DNA of 64,000 nucleotides, from positions 96,335,813 to 96,399,812 of the forward strand of contig OX465283.1 of assembly GCA_949987705.1 (NCBI GenBank). Reading direction: 5' to 3'. Both the position numbers and the translations under genes were made by a program. A model generated the notes under the pieces. The model worked only from the letters and a program-made list of their open reading frames with translations. It made no database searches and had not been told where the DNA came from. Origin of the DNA: Thereva unica (Eukaryota; Arthropoda; Insecta; Diptera; Therevidae). Positions 38,658 to 52,087 of the stretch are shown in pieces. Numbering within the stretch: the first letter of the stretch is position 1; each line of letters opens with the position of its first letter.

Positions 38658-39975
38658 TCTTTATTCTCTCATGAGGTACTCTCTCCTTACTTTTTTACTG
38701 TGGCCGTTTAAAATTTTGTCAATCGCATTATACAGGTTTATTACCTCTTTTCCAATTATCCGAATTAAATCGTACGTACCTGTATGAGGTCTTCCAACTA
38801 AAGATCGCAACCTCCTGTGCCAACCTTCTACATTATTCTGTGTTCGAGGCAAATGGGATGTGATGTTTTCAAAAACAGACCAAAATTCTGGAGTGAACTG
38901 CTGTGGTTTCATACGTTGTCCCTTTCCAAAAGTTTTGCCATAAATGTTATTATCCAGAATTCGTCCACTTTTTTAAAAATCTTCGTCACTATTTTTAATG
39001 GACTCATAATACCTTGGAATTTCTTGAGGAGGGAGGAACGCTAATGCCTTTAATTTCCTTATTTGCAAGGAAAATTCCGCATCATTCCCATACCTTCTAT
39101 CTAATTTTTCTAGTTGAAGACGTCGCCAGAGTATTTGCCCTAAATGAAAAAAGCATCCTTTGAAAGTAGCAGAAGGGAAAAATTTTTTTAAAGCCTTTAT
39201 ACTTGCTTTTTTGAAATCTGACAATACATATTTGGGATTTAAATTTACACCTTTGTCACATGCAAATGTAAGCAATTGGAACAGCATTTCTTCATAGCAT
39301 TTCATTTTTTTTTTGTCATTAGGCAATATATAAGAGGGACTATATCATTATTATTTTTTGTTCCAACAATGCCATGAATCGTATATAATTGCCTAAAAAT
39401 GCTTGGTACAACTTGAAATGTGCCATAAACTAGCCAAATATTAGATCTTGACAAATACTTTAAGTTCCATAAAGTTCCTAATAGAATAATGCAATCATTC
39501 CCAAATTGTTCATGAGCAATTAAAAATTCTTCGCCTTCAACTACTTTAACGTCGCTTATAGTATTAGGTTCATTTAAAAACCGTTTCCTTCATGTTCTTT
39601 GTATTTTTCGAGCTTGAGCGGATGTTGTTGGCAGGTATTTACGGCTAGGTCTTTCGCACTGTAAAACAGTAGACGAAATCACTTGGGAGTGGTTTTGATC
39701 CGTTTCCACTGATTTGTTCTTTAAAAATGAGTTGGCTTTATAAAGGTGTATGTTTGAAGCCATAGGGTCGTGGTTGTGTGAAGATGGCGGTTTTTTAACG
39801 AAATAATTGTCTCCACTTGTTGTTAGTCTCGCTGAACATTTATAGATTTTTCTTTTTTCGCATATCCAATTTATTATGGATAATTTTTTTTATCGACATG
39901 GTAAACATAGCCATTCAGTTCTAGTTTCTTACCACCTTTATTCGAAGTGGTCACTCGGCAACAACTATCTTCCAT
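38658..39975 (-). pseudogene. Mutator-like (MULE) transposase with FLYWCH domain, broken
   Basis: From ATG at 39975 (minus) the N-terminus reads MEDSCCRVTTSNKGGKKL, ELNGYVYHVDKKN, a FLYWCH zinc-finger pattern, then tandem TAA stops. The MULE domain follows: IWLVYGTFQVVPSIFRQLY, where the first catalytic Asp of the usual DGTF box is Tyr; PLIYCLMTKK; YVLSDFKKASIKALKKFFP (second Asp) and GCFFHLGQ. After another stop at about 38970, NNVEGWHRRLRSLVGRPH. Several stops and frame changes exist. Such proteins cut DNA for Mutator/Foldback transposition; this copy is dead. Confidence 0.75.
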
Positions 39976-40336
39976 CTAATGAAATAAAGAATTATTTATT
40001 TATAATTAAAATATTTATAAAAACGTCAATAAAATAACACCTTTTCTTTTAAACCTCTTAGGCCTAAATCACTAATTATATGTATATCGGTTTTTTTTAT
40101 TTAAAAGGGAAATCCCCGGGTTCACTTATAATAAAAAACTTCTGCGCCCTTTGATACTTTCGTAGGAATGATATTTCAATTTGCTCATACAATCTATGCC
40201 TTTCCTTTTCTCTCTTTCGTTAAGAATTTTTAAAGGGCTGAGCTCTTTGAATAGAGAAGACGAGGAAGTGCAATTTATTAATCACGGGGAAGCATTTTGG
40301 CAACACTAATGCATAGCATTCTTTACGTATTTGTGT
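39976..40336. other. Non-coding stretch, no gene seen
   Basis: AT-rich, nothing recognised. Confidence 0.5.
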
Positions 40337-40494
40337 CTAACCCGGACAGTGGCTGTGTTATATTTTTCAAAACCCGGGAGGGATATCGTTTCTCAGCAAC
40401 CATCTCTGTGAGAACTATTCACTTGGCTAAATGTGTGAAGCAGACCCTTCGCAAAACCTGAACAAATTTCACTACGCCTATGTCCGGGTTAGAC
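40337..40494. mobile_element. 158-bp MITE-like inverted repeat
   Basis: Perfect ends GTCTAACCCGGACA and TGTCCGGGTTAGAC. No clear target duplication. Just right of it a 28-bp unit (CAATGTATTTTGTTGTTG...) is tandemly doubled (40495-40550). Confidence 0.55.
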
Positions 40495-40684
40495 AATGTA
40501 TTTTGTTGTTGTGGTTAACGTCAATGTATTTTGTTGTTGCGGTTAAAGTGGAAGGGGAGTATTAGAGAGAAAATTTCTTGATCCCAAGTGCTTACCTCAA
40601 ATCCGTGTACATCATTACGTTTACATGATTTACTAGAGTTCCTGACTTGAAATTTACTTGAAACTCAAGTTGCGTTTTCGGTTC

Positions 40685-40929
40685 TGTAGCGGTGCTACTC
40701 TGGCAACACCATCCCGCGTCTTCGAAATCGAAGGAAGACTTATGGCTAACAACCGGCAATCGCTCTTCCCTTTCCTTGATCTGGCTTCGTGGCGACAACA
40801 ACGGACGGATCTGGCTTCACGGTATTTTCTAATAATAAATTCAGTACTAACCCTTTTACTTGTAGAAAGGAATAAATGAAGATTATATTTTATATCACAT
40901 ATGTATTATTATGTTGGGTAAAATCCCCA
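40685..40929 (+). repeat. Element D 5' LTR
   Basis: TGTAGCGGTGCTACTCTGGC...AAATCCCCA. Contains AGGAATAAATGAAG near the 3' end as a possible poly(A) signal. Confidence 0.9.
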
Positions 40930-40935
40930 CATAAA

Positions 40936-40947
40936 TGGTGACCCCGA
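40936..40947 (+). promoter_or_regulatory. Primer binding site of D (tRNA-Trp-like)
   Basis: TGGTGACCCCGA matches the complement of the tRNA-Trp 3' end (...TCGGGGTCA-CCA) over 12 bases, then diverges. Confidence 0.65.
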
Positions 40948-42752
<1,805 letters not shown>

Positions 42753-43601
42753 ATGTCGACACACGGCGAAAATAGCAGCAACGACGATGATCCGGTAGTG
42801 AAAAGTGAAACATCGACCAATTATATAACTAGCCTAAAATTTCCGCCATTTTGGAGTAACCGGCCAGACCTGTGGTTCATACAAATCGAAACACAATTTA
42901 AGATAAAAGGCATTACTTCTTCAAATACAAAGTATGACCATCTCGTCTCATCGTTACCTACTGAGACTATGGAGATAGTTGCGGACGCGTTAATAAGTCC
43001 ACCAGACAAGGAAAAATACGAAAACTTAAAAGCCTTGCTACTCGCAAGAAGTCGAGACTCGGAAGAGAGACGCCTTGATGCGCTACACAAGGTTGAATTA
43101 GGAGATTATAAACCATCAGAACTTTACAGGAAAATGGAATCATTAGCGGGCGGAAACAGTTTAGTAAACCAACAACTACTTAAGAAATTATGGATCAACA
43201 AATTACCTGCGAACGTACAAGCGTGCATCATAGCCATAGAAGGTTCACATGGCCAAGAAGAAGTTTTCAGCATAGCGGACCGGATCTGCGATTCCAGTAC
43301 TGCAACCATTTCAATGCTGGGACGTCCACAAAGCACCGTGCCAGACATAAACGCATCAGAGGACGTCTCAAGGTCCATGAAAGAAATACTTGAACGCATA
43401 AGACGTCTCGAAACTAGACAATATAGATCTAGAGAAAGAAGCCTCTCAGGACACCGTGCTAGAAACCGATCGCGACAAAGGACATTTTCAGAACAAGGAA
43501 CTCCAAAAGACGTATGTTGGTACCACAGGCGTTTCGGAATAAAATCACGCAAGTGCACCAACCCGTGCAAATACAAAAAAACAGAAGATTCAAAAAACTA
43601 G
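42753..43601 (+). CDS. Element D Gag (CHCC type)
   Basis: 282 residues. The core has [22 protein letters not shown] and [25 protein letters not shown] blocks typical of Gag in insect CsRn1/Kabuki relatives (DUF7041-like). The C-terminus is Arg-rich, then [18 protein letters not shown], i.e. C-x2-H-x9-C-x3-C, in place of a CCHC knuckle. It ends in A AAA AAC TAG and overlaps the pol frame. Intact. Confidence 0.85.
   Translation: MSTHGENSSNDDDPVVKSETSTNYITSLKFPPFWSNRPDLWFIQIETQFKIKGITSSNTKYDHLVSSLPTETMEIVADALISPPDKEKYENLKALLLARSRDSEERRLDALHKVELGDYKPSELYRKMESLAGGNSLVNQQLLKKLWINKLPANVQACIIAIEGSHGQEEVFSIADRICDSSTATISMLGRPQSTVPDINASEDVSRSMKEILERIRRLETRQYRSRERSLSGHRARNRSRQRTFSEQGTPKDVCWYHRRFGIKSRKCTNPCKYKKTEDSKN
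43592..43598 (+). promoter_or_regulatory. Programmed -1 frameshift site, element D
   Basis: A AAA AAC in the gag frame, directly before TAG at 43599-43601. A -1 slip enters the pol frame at [12 protein letters not shown]. Confidence 0.75.
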
Positions 43602-46600
43602 CAACAACCACTTCGGGTGCGACTCCGAAGCCAGGCGCATATTCACGTCGCTTATTCGTCTACGATAAAAAAACAAGATATACTTTTTTAATAGATACAG
43701 GAGCTGAAGTATCGATCCTTCCCAAACGAAATTTTCCGAACAATTATCACAAAACAGGTCTGTTGGTGGCAGCCAACGGTACAGACATTGCCACATATGG
43801 ACATAAACAGCTGGCATTGGATCTTAATTTACGCCGTTCCTACGAACATACCTTTATCATCGCGGCAGTCGAACAGGCAATAATTGGGGCAGATTTCATC
43901 TACAAATATGACCTAACTGTCAATCTTCGCAAACGGAAACTAGTGGACAATCAGACTTCACTTTCAGTAGGCTGCATCTCACGAAAAACAAAATTAATAA
44001 CACCAAGACTACATCAGATACAAGGGGAGTTCGGGTCAATCTTAAACAGTTTCCCGTCTCTTAAGGCACCTCCGGATTTCAATGCTAAGGTAAATCATAA
44101 TGTTACTCACCACATTAATACGCAAGGAAACTTACCATGTGCGCGACCTAGAAGACTTAACCCGGAAAAATACCAAGCAGCAAAACAAGAGTTCCAAACA
44201 ATGGTACAGCTAGGAATCTGTCGACCATCATCGTCACCAGTCGCATCACCGTTACATCTCGTACCCAAGAAAGGATCCACAGATTGGAGACCCTGTGGCG
44301 ATTATCGCCAGCTCAACGCTGCCACAGTCTTTGATAAATACCCCCTGCCGAACATCCAAGATTTTACAATCAACTTACAAGGATGCAACATATTTTCAAA
44401 AATAGACTTAATACGAGCCTACCATCAAATACCAGTAGCAAACGAAGACATCCACAAAACGGCAGTTACAACACCTTTCGGACTTTTCGAGTTCTTAAGA
44501 ATGCCCTTCGGAGTAAGAAATGGTGCACAAACGTTTCAAAGATTCATTAATGAGGTACTGGCTGGACTCAATTTCGTTTTTGCATATGTTGACGACATAC
44601 TAATAGGAAGCAACTCTCCACAACAACACAAAGAACACTTACAACTGTTATTCTCAAGACTGCAGAAATATGGAATAAATGTAAATCCGACAAAATGCAT
44701 ATTCGGTGTTTCCAAAATAGATTTTCTTGGTCACGAAATCACGCCAAATGGAATCACACCCGCCAAAGAAAGAGTTATGGAAATAATCAATTTCCCGACG
44801 CCAACAACAATTAAAAAATTACAACGCTTCTTGGGAATGGTAAATTTTTACCATCGCTTTTTACCACAAGTTTCATCAATTTCAGCACCATTATACGACT
44901 TGCTGAAAAATTCAACAGGTACCAAAAAACAGAACAATGGCATAGAATGGTCTGACAGCCTCAATGAAGCGTTCAACAAAATAAAAAAACTACTGGAAAA
45001 TAGCACACTACTAGTCCACCCAGATTCTAAAGCAACACTAAGCCTGTGGGTAGATGCCTCAAATGACGCAGTTGGAGCAGTTTTACAGCAACTACAGAAC
45101 CAACATTGGGCACCTCTAGCTTTCTTCTCAAAGAGATTACAACCAAATGAAAAGAAGTACTCAACCTTTGATAGGGAACTGTTGGCAGTTTTCCTCGGTA
45201 TAAAAAGATTTAGATACTTCTTGGAAGGAAGACCTTTCTCCGTTTACACAGATCATAAACCACTTACCAAAGCTATCTTTTCCAAGACAGAAAAGTCACC
45301 CAGGCAAACTAATCATCTAGATTTCATAGCTCAATTCACCACTGATATACGTTACGTCAAAGGACGAGATAACATAGTCGCCGATACTCTTTCAAGAGCC
45401 CACATAGAAGCAATAGACTGGAAGATGGATTACCAAACATTATCACAAGAACAGGAAAAGGATGATGAACTAAAGCATCTCCTCATAACAAATGAAGACA
45501 CCAATAAAAAACTTTCTTACACACTCAAGAAGGTACATCTACCGCTAGAAGAAAAAGAAATTTGGTGTGAAACGTCCACAAAAAAACATCGACCGTACGT
45601 TCCCAATTCATTGCGAAAAACTATATTCAAAACAATGCACAATCTTTCGCACCCGGGAATCAGGGCAACCAGGAAATTGATCACTTCCAAGTATTTTTGG
45701 CCCAACATTAACCGTGACGTAAATCAATGGACCAAATGCTGTATTGCATGCCAAAAATCGAAGGTACAAAGACACACAATATCACCTCATGGCAGAATCA
45801 AAGCCCCGTCAGGGAGGTTTGAACACATACATATGGACTTAGTAGGGCCTCTTCCACCATCAAACGGATACAGTTACCTTTTAACTATCAAGGACCGTTT
45901 CACACACTGGCCTGAGGCAATCCCTCTCCGTAACATAACAACCAATACCATAACAACAGCATTTCTCCACCAATGGATTGCGAGATACGGAATTCCGAGA
46001 ACTTTAACGACGGATCAAGGTCCACAATTTGAATCCGCCTTATTTCAAGACCTATCTAATATTTTGGGAAACCACCGCATACGAACAACAACTTATCACC
46101 CTCAATCAAATGGGTCAATTGAGCGTTTCCACAGACACCTAAAAACAGCAATTCGAGCAACACAGGAACCTAAGAAATGGTACTATCATTTACCGTGGAT
46201 TCTCTTAGGTATTAGAACCGCACTAATGGAAGAACTAGGCGTAGCGCCAGCAGAACTACTATACGGTGAATCTTTACGACTACCAGGAGAATTTCTAGCT
46301 CCAAACGATGTCAGGGAAAACCAAATAACCTCAGATGTGGCAAAAAACATACAACAGTCGATAATAAAAGTTAAACCACAGACATCGAGAACAAGAAAAC
46401 AAAACAACGTTTTCGTACCGCAAGACTTTAAAACATGTTCACACGTTTTCGTCCGGGAAGAAGTATACAAAGGAAGCTTAAACCCTCCTTACTCTGGCCC
46501 TTATAAAGTAATAACAAGAGGTGAAAAAAGTTTTAACATATCCATGAATGATAAAGACACTTTAGTTTCAATCGATCGGCTCAAGCCCGCTTATATTTTA

Positions 46601-46672
46601 AACCCTGAAATTTTCACCCAAACCCGTTCAACTAGGACCGATTTCAAAAAGAAAGTCCAGTTTAAAATGTAA
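43598..46672 (+). CDS. Element D Pol polyprotein, intact
   Basis: The open frame runs from 43514, but by the frameshift model pol begins at the heptamer. Order: aspartic protease [13 protein letters not shown] (about 43690); RT with [35 protein letters not shown] and the YVDD box (about 44586); RNase H with [14 protein letters not shown] (about 45049) and YTDHKPL; integrase zinc domain (HNLSHPG...CCIACQKSK); core Asp in HMDLVGPL (about 45836), Asp in [10 protein letters not shown], Glu in [13 protein letters not shown]-terminal GPY module ([13 protein letters not shown]). No stop or frameshift. With gag and near-identical LTRs this is a plausible autonomous copy. Confidence 0.9.
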   Translation, partial: LATTTSGATPKPGAYSRRLFVYDKKTRYTFLIDTGAEVSILPKRNFPNNYHKTGLLVAANGTDIATYGHKQLALDLNLRRSYEHTFIIAAVEQAIIGADFIYKYDLTVNLRKRKLVDNQTSLSVGCISRKTKLITPRLHQIQGEFGSILNSFPSLKAPPDFNAKVNHNVTHHINTQGNLPCARPRRLNPEKYQAAKQEFQTMVQLGICRPSSSPVASPLHLVPKKGSTDWRPCGDYRQLNAATVFDKYPLPNIQDFTINLQGCNIFSKIDLIRAYHQIPVANEDIHKTAVTTPFGLFEFLRMPFGVRNGAQTFQRFINEVLAGLNFVFAYVDDILIGSNSPQQHKEHLQLLFSRLQKYGINVNPTKCIFGVSKIDFLGHEITPNGITPAKERVMEIINFPTPTTIKKLQRFLGMVNFYHRFLPQVSSISAPLYDLLKNSTGTKKQNNGIEWSDSLNEAFNKIKKLLENSTLLVHPDSKATLSLWVDASNDAVGAVLQQLQNQHWAPLAFFSKRLQPNEKKYSTFDRELLAVFLGIKRFRYFLEGRPFSVYTDHKPLTKAIFSKTEKSPRQTNHLDFIAQFTTDIRYVKGRDNIVADTLSRAHIEAIDWKMDYQTLSQEQEKDDELKHLLITNEDTNKKLSYTLKKVHLPLEEKEIWCETSTKKHRPYVPNSLRKTIFKTMHNLSHPGIRATRKLITSKYFWPNINRDVNQWTKCCIACQKSKVQRHTISPHGRIKAPSGRFEHIHMDLVGPLPPSNGYSYLLTIKDRFTHWPEAIPLRNITTNTITTAFLHQWIARYGIPRTLTTDQGPQFESALFQDLSNILGNHRIRTTTYHPQSNGSIERFHRHLKTAIRATQEPKKWYYHLPWILLGIRTALMEELGVAPAELLYGESLRLPGEFLAPNDVRENQITSDVAKNIQQSIIKVKPQTSRTRKQNNVFVPQDFKTCSHVFVREEVYKGSLNPPYSGPYKVITRGEKSFNISMNDKDTLVSIDRLKPAYILNPEIFTQTRSTRTDFKKKVQFKM

Positions 46673-46833
46673 AATTAACACTTATCTCAAATAATGTAAA
46701 TAAAAAAAACGATGTAAATAGTCATAAGTAAAAATGTACAGTAAAACAACAAATAAATTATTGAAGATGTAAAACCAATGCATGCATTACTAACGTTAAA
46801 ACAAACAAATAACTTTTCCGTGAGGGGGAGTGC

Positions 46834-47078
46834 TGTAGCGGTGCTACTCTGGCAACACCATCCCGCGTCTTCGAAATCGAAGGAAGACTTATGGCCAACA
46901 ACCGGCAATCGCTCTTCCCTTTCCTTGATCTGGCTTCGTGGCGACAACAACGGACGGATCTGGCTTCACGGTATTTTCTAATAATAAATTCAGTACTAAC
47001 CCTTTTACTTGTAGAAAGGAATAAATGAAGATTATATTTTATATCACATATGTATTATTATGTTGGGTAAAATCCCCA
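46834..47078 (+). repeat. Element D 3' LTR
   Basis: Matches 40685-40929 except one noticed base; preceded by GTGAGGGGGAG. Confidence 0.9.
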
Positions 47079-47411
47079 AATACTTGACTTCAAAATGTTG
47101 TGAAATTTTCTTGAACTGACAGTTGGCCTTTCATATTATAACAGAAACTATCTTCAAATTATAATATAAATACCTTTGAAAATATTGCATCAAAAGTATA
47201 CATTCACTACAGTTTTTTCTTCTTCTTGTTCCAAGGAAAAAATACGCATGCAAAATTTCAAGTATTCAAGTAGCGTTTACATGGGCTTTTTCAAGTCAAT
47301 CCAACAAATTTTTGTGAGTAAGTATACTTGAAGTCAGGACGAGTTTACATGCATATTTAGTTACTTGAAATCTACTTAAAGTATACTTCAAGTAAGCATG
47401 TAAACGTAATG

Positions 47412-47815
47412 CGTGAGGGTGAGAGAGGACGATGGGGAGGGAAGATTTTTCCATTCAACTTTCTCACAGGATTTTCGATACGACTTTTTGACGGCTGTGT
47501 GGTTGTTGTTGTTTTTTATTCCTTTGGGAAAAAGAAAAGAAAGAGAAAAGACAAAACAACAACAACTAAAGCGTTTTGACGTAGAGTTAGTTGGAAAAAT
47601 TGGCCCGTGTGAAAGCCCATGCGACTTTTCGTCGAGTTTCAAAAGGGAATGTACGATAACAGCCGATTTCTGTTGGTTGGCTGTCGGCTCGTGTGAAACA
47701 GCCCTTGAATGGAAAAATCTTCCCTCCCGATCGTCCTCTCTCACCCTCTTCTCTACAAATGACGTTTTCATACGATTTCTGTTGGTTGGCCGTCGGCTCG
47801 TGTGAAACAACCCAA
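47412..47815. repeat. Hairpin-forming repeat
   Basis: GAGAGAGGACGATGGGGAGG and GATTTTTCCATTCAA at about 47420-47460 are mirrored by TTGAATGGAAAAATC and GATCGTCCTCTCTCACC at 47706-47750. A 40-bp unit containing TTTCTGTTGGTTGGC is directly doubled at about 47664 and 47778. The two predicted ORFs on opposite strands across it look like by-products. Confidence 0.6.
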
Positions 47816-48627
47816 TGCATGTACGCTATTTTCGGTTCCTTATCTTCTCTATTCAAAGGCTGAGCTATGCGTAAGGGATCTATTAATAAATGTTTACATT
47901 ACATCTCTTTCGTTAAGTATTTTCAAAAGGGCTGAACTATGCCTAAGGAATCTATTAATCATTAGCTTTGTTCAGAACTCGAATGTGGGATCCTGCGGGA
48001 CAAAAATTTTCCCAATTTGTGTTTCTTTACTTTCTCATTCAAGAAAAAGCGGGGAAATTTTCACTTCCCCTCCTGCAGGAATTAGCCGGAGGTTTTCGGT
48101 CCTGCAATTTAAGTTGTCAATTGACAATTTTTTGTATGTGTGTGGGTGTCTTGAAAAGCGGCATACACATAGACAATCGACATTTATGTTATCTTCTTCT
48201 TTATTTGCAGGAAATTGCCCAAAAAGTGTTTCTTTACTTTCTGAAATTTTGACAAACTTATCCCCACCATTCACTGCCCAACAAATTTTTGCAGGAAAAG
48301 TACTGGAACAAAGCTATTGTTTACATTAGAATATTTTGCATTTAAACAAGGGTTAGACTAAAAAAATGTTGAATACTGCGTTTTTATAAAATTCAAGTTA
48401 TTGAATCCAAAAATGTAAATCGGGTTTGCCTTAATTTAGTGAAAATAAGGATTTGTTCTTTTATAATAAAAATTTTATGCATATAACAATCTTGTAGAAT
48501 CCATTTTTATTAATTTTGAGAAATCGACATAAGTTAAGTTGGAAATATTAAATTTAAATACGTTAAATTTAGGTGCGAAAAATTGCACTTTTGAAGCCCT
48601 CTAAATTAGTTAGTTTGCCAATTCGGC
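47816..48627. other. Non-coding stretch, no gene seen
   Basis: Contains two copies of an AAGG(G/A)ATCTATTAAT motif (47874, 47945). No conserved frame. Confidence 0.4.
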
Positions 48628-48808
48628 AAAATCAGGATTTCGTCGTGTCTGGATTTTGTCGCTTCTGGATTTTGCCGTGTCCGAATTTTGTCGTTTCTGG
48701 ATTTTGTCGTTTCCGGATTTTGTCATTTCTGGATTTGGTCGTTTCCGGATTTTTAATAGTTTTCTGGATTTTGTCGTTTGTGGATTTTGGATTTCTGGAT
48801 TTTGGCAT
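48628..48808 (-). repeat. 15-16 bp tandem array, right arm
   Basis: Units of ATTTTGTCGTTTCTGG, reverse complement of the 38221 array, about eleven degenerate copies. Confidence 0.9.
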
Positions 48809-51430
48809 GATACCTTCGAATTGTTTTTGGAGTAGCTATAAACTAGGCAAATGTGGCGCTAAAACTGTGGCGCAAATTATCAAAAGTAAAAAAAAGTAGC
48901 TAACCCGAAGTACATACACAATGTGCATCTGGCGCGTGGTGCTGGTGCTTTTGCCAACTTTTTACTTTTGGTGCGCGCCAGTACACCAGCAAGTTGGGAA
49001 TTGTGATGGCGCTCAAGTCAATGCGGTGTGTGCTTTGTGGTGCAGCTTACTAGAATGAAATTTATACGACCCTCGAGCACACAATTAGCACCTAAATATT
49101 GCGTTCATACATTTAATTTTTATTGTTAAATAGATGATGTTGTGCTAGCTTCACGTGAAGCTACAACATTATTGAATCTTCAATTTATAATGCTGGCACT
49201 AATTTAGCCCCTAAAAAGCCCCTAATTTTGGCTTTTTCGAAATTTATTTCCCGGACTTAGTGGTGCCAGCTTCAATTATGTGTTTCTTTTTGTTCCATTT
49301 ATCATCGTACCTGAATTGTTCATTTCAATTATATCGGTGTGTGATTTGTGGTGCAGCTGTGTAACGGTCGGCAATGTCCGAAGGCACGAGTTAAATAAAT
49401 CTCCCACGAAAATAAATTAATCATCATAAATTGCCGTTGCTAAGCAATGTCCTACTAAAGAATTCCTTCTTTAAAGAATCCCTCTATGTTTGCCTTTTGG
49501 GCCCATTCAGTTCCCCTTTTTGGCTTATTTTTTTGCAAAAAAATAATTATCCACCAATTTGTTGCCCACGCAACACTTTTCCCCATGGACGCTCCGGACG
49601 GCGTCTAAACACTTAGCCAATCAGGTCGCGACACCTGGATCCCACCACAAAAAAGTCGTTTCTCAAAAATTATTTGGTATGGGTGAGACAGGAAAATGAA
49701 TAATCCATTCCTTCATTCCATTATAATTATTATAATTCCTCTTTTGGGCAATTGCAATTTGACCGGAAAATAGTCGATGGCAATGAGGAATTGCTCCATG
49801 TACACACGATTTTTGGTGAAGAAACTGTGGTGGGAGTAGAAAAGCTTGAGCTGCTGGCGTCGGTCATTCATTCAGTAGGTAGGCAGTCAGAGGAGTGAGT
49901 CGACCGAAGCCAGAGTCCTGAGATGGAAACAAAACTGAGCGGGACTGGTTTGAGTTTTTTGGATAAGAAATAATGTGTTGCAAAGGACAGTTTTTTTAAA
50001 TTCAATAATCAAGTAACAAAAAAGTGAATCGACAGTAAATTAACAGTAAAATAATGTGGATAGTTTTCTTTTTTCAATTTTTTTTTATAACTAAGATTTG
50101 GATATTAGATTGCTAAGTTTCGCGGTGAATTTTAATTTTTTTTATAAGGAAATTCAGAGATCTGCAAAGAAAAAGAAAAAGATTCTTGTGCGAAGAATGG
50201 TGAAAGAGTTGTCAAAGGAAGAAACGGTTAAGTTTTTGCGTGAACATTTTTTTTCGTTCTGAGAATAATTCGAATCCGCGTCTCTTGAAGTGCGGCATTT
50301 TCAAAAGAAAAAAGGATTAGGATTTCGTGCGAGTTTTTTTTCTTTCTTCTCTATCGAAAAACTCGGTATTGCATCTCAGGAAGTGTTGCACATTTTCCTT
50401 GGTTAAAGTTCAAAAGGATAGAGGCAATGCTACCCCAAGGAAAGGTGTTAAATTGTTGTTAATGACCCGATTGATCTAAAATAAAGTAAAGGAGAAACTT
50501 CAAACCCTAAACCATATACCCCAGGGCCAGACTCAGGGCGTACTCCAAGCCTAACCACTCCACTTAAGGTAACCACCATTTTGATTTATAACAGTATAAA
50601 AATAGATATAAAACTTGGCATTAAATAAACGTTTGAACACTATTAAACCAGCATAAAAAAAACTATAATACGTTCAACATAGGATAAGAAAATAAACAAA
50701 AAAAAAAGAACCATATATTTTAACCACATAAGCGTTTGTTTATTGTTATAAAACTCTATAATATAATAATATGTTTTAATAAATAAGAAAAATATTTATA
50801 TATATCTATTTAAGAATTGTTTAGTGTATAGATGTTAAGTACAACCTATTAAATTCATAATAATTAATTTTTAGATCGATTAAGAACGAATTTTGTCATT
50901 TATCATTTTTTTTCTTAATTACTATGAGGGTGAAAAAAAAAGATGAAACATTTAACCTGAAACAAAAAGAAAATTTTTATTAGTGAGGACTAGAAATTAG
51001 AAAAGAGAAAAAAAAATAATAAAAAGGGAAAGTCAATGGAAGAACGAAAAAAATTTTTTTCAAAGAATCTATTGCTCATTTATATAAGGTTATGTCATAA
51101 AAAAAAAGAATTTTTTTTGTTCATAAAAAAAAGAGAACTTTTTAAAGTGATACTGATACTAATGAAAATGTATTATACTATATGAATAGTCTTAGCTGTT
51201 ACGTATGCGCATATTTATGCTTTCGAATTTAAGTTCATAATTTTTATAGCTATATTTTTTTTCATTCCCACAAGACAAAAAAAAGGAAAGTCTTAACTAC
51301 ACCATTGTATCCAAACGTTTATATAACAGCACAATATCAGAATAAATGTCATTTTTCGTTGTATTAACTGTTCATCAACGGAGAGATTTTCTTTATTATT
51401 ATTTATAAAGCAATTACTTTTTGATAATAT
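48809..51430. other. AT-rich non-coding region, no gene seen
   Basis: No frame above 60 codons with recognisable sequence. CGGTCATTCATTCAGTAGGT near 49860 resembles an initiator context, and AAGGTAACC at 50567 a splice donor, but neither leads to a gene I can follow. Confidence 0.4.
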
Positions 51431-52087
51431 TTTTATTAGGGTGGTAAGTAAAATGCTGGCGGGGTAGCCCTGTGCCCTAGAGAGTAGTATGCGATATTTT
51501 GGCTGTTGCCCAAATATTTCTTTGTCCTTTTTATTTTTTTATTTTGGTAACATGTAGAGAGAAAGTTGAAGACCGGAAGCATGGTGACCGGTGGAGAGGC
51601 TGTGCGCCCCGCACCCCCTAACATAAGTACTTGCAGGTTTTAAGTTTTTTTTCAGCATTCCAACTCCGACCGCATCCGTTCGCATGGCTGCGACCCCGAA
51701 CCCCCATAGGGCCCTCTCGATGGCCCCGGACGGGTCACCTTATCGCCCTACCGTGATATTCAGTATTTTTTTTGATTGGTTCTCAGTGGCACGACTAATA
51801 GTTTATTTAAGAAAAATATTAAATAAAAGAATAACACTTTGTTTTAACTGATCTTTATTAAGTTCAAATGAAGACTGGCTTTAATTATTTTCATTTATTA
51901 TAATCAAGTGGGAAAGCTTTTTTGAGATTTGCTGATATTGCTTGGGAAAGGAAATGGGTGTCTCGGAAACATGATGCTGTACGTGACAATTAGGAAAATA
52001 TGCTGGGATGAGTGTAGATATGAAAACTGTTTTGATGTACATATTAAATTACTGTCGATGCAATGGGTTGTGGGTTGGTATGTAACT
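51431..52087 (-). repeat. Errantivirus 3' LTR and adjoining sequence
   Basis: On the minus strand the purine tract AAGGGGGGACG (52088-52098) is followed by AGTTACATACCAACCC, and AGT(T/G)A is the usual LTR start of gypsy-group errantiviruses. A poly(A)-type AATAAAG lies near 51855. The LTR's far end is not fixed; a GC-rich block at 51650-51760 may lie inside or beyond it. Confidence 0.5.

Noticed and set aside
47388..47856. Two opposite-strand ORFs of 130-140 residues
   Set aside because: They lie across an inverted repeat, mirror each other in sequence, and show no known domain.
49855..49925. Initiator-like TCATTCAGT context, possible promoter
   Set aside because: No TATA or downstream gene could be followed; the motif is common by chance.
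50197..50263. Short frame starting ATGGTGAAAGAG
   Set aside because: Only about 21 codons, with no neighbouring coding signal.
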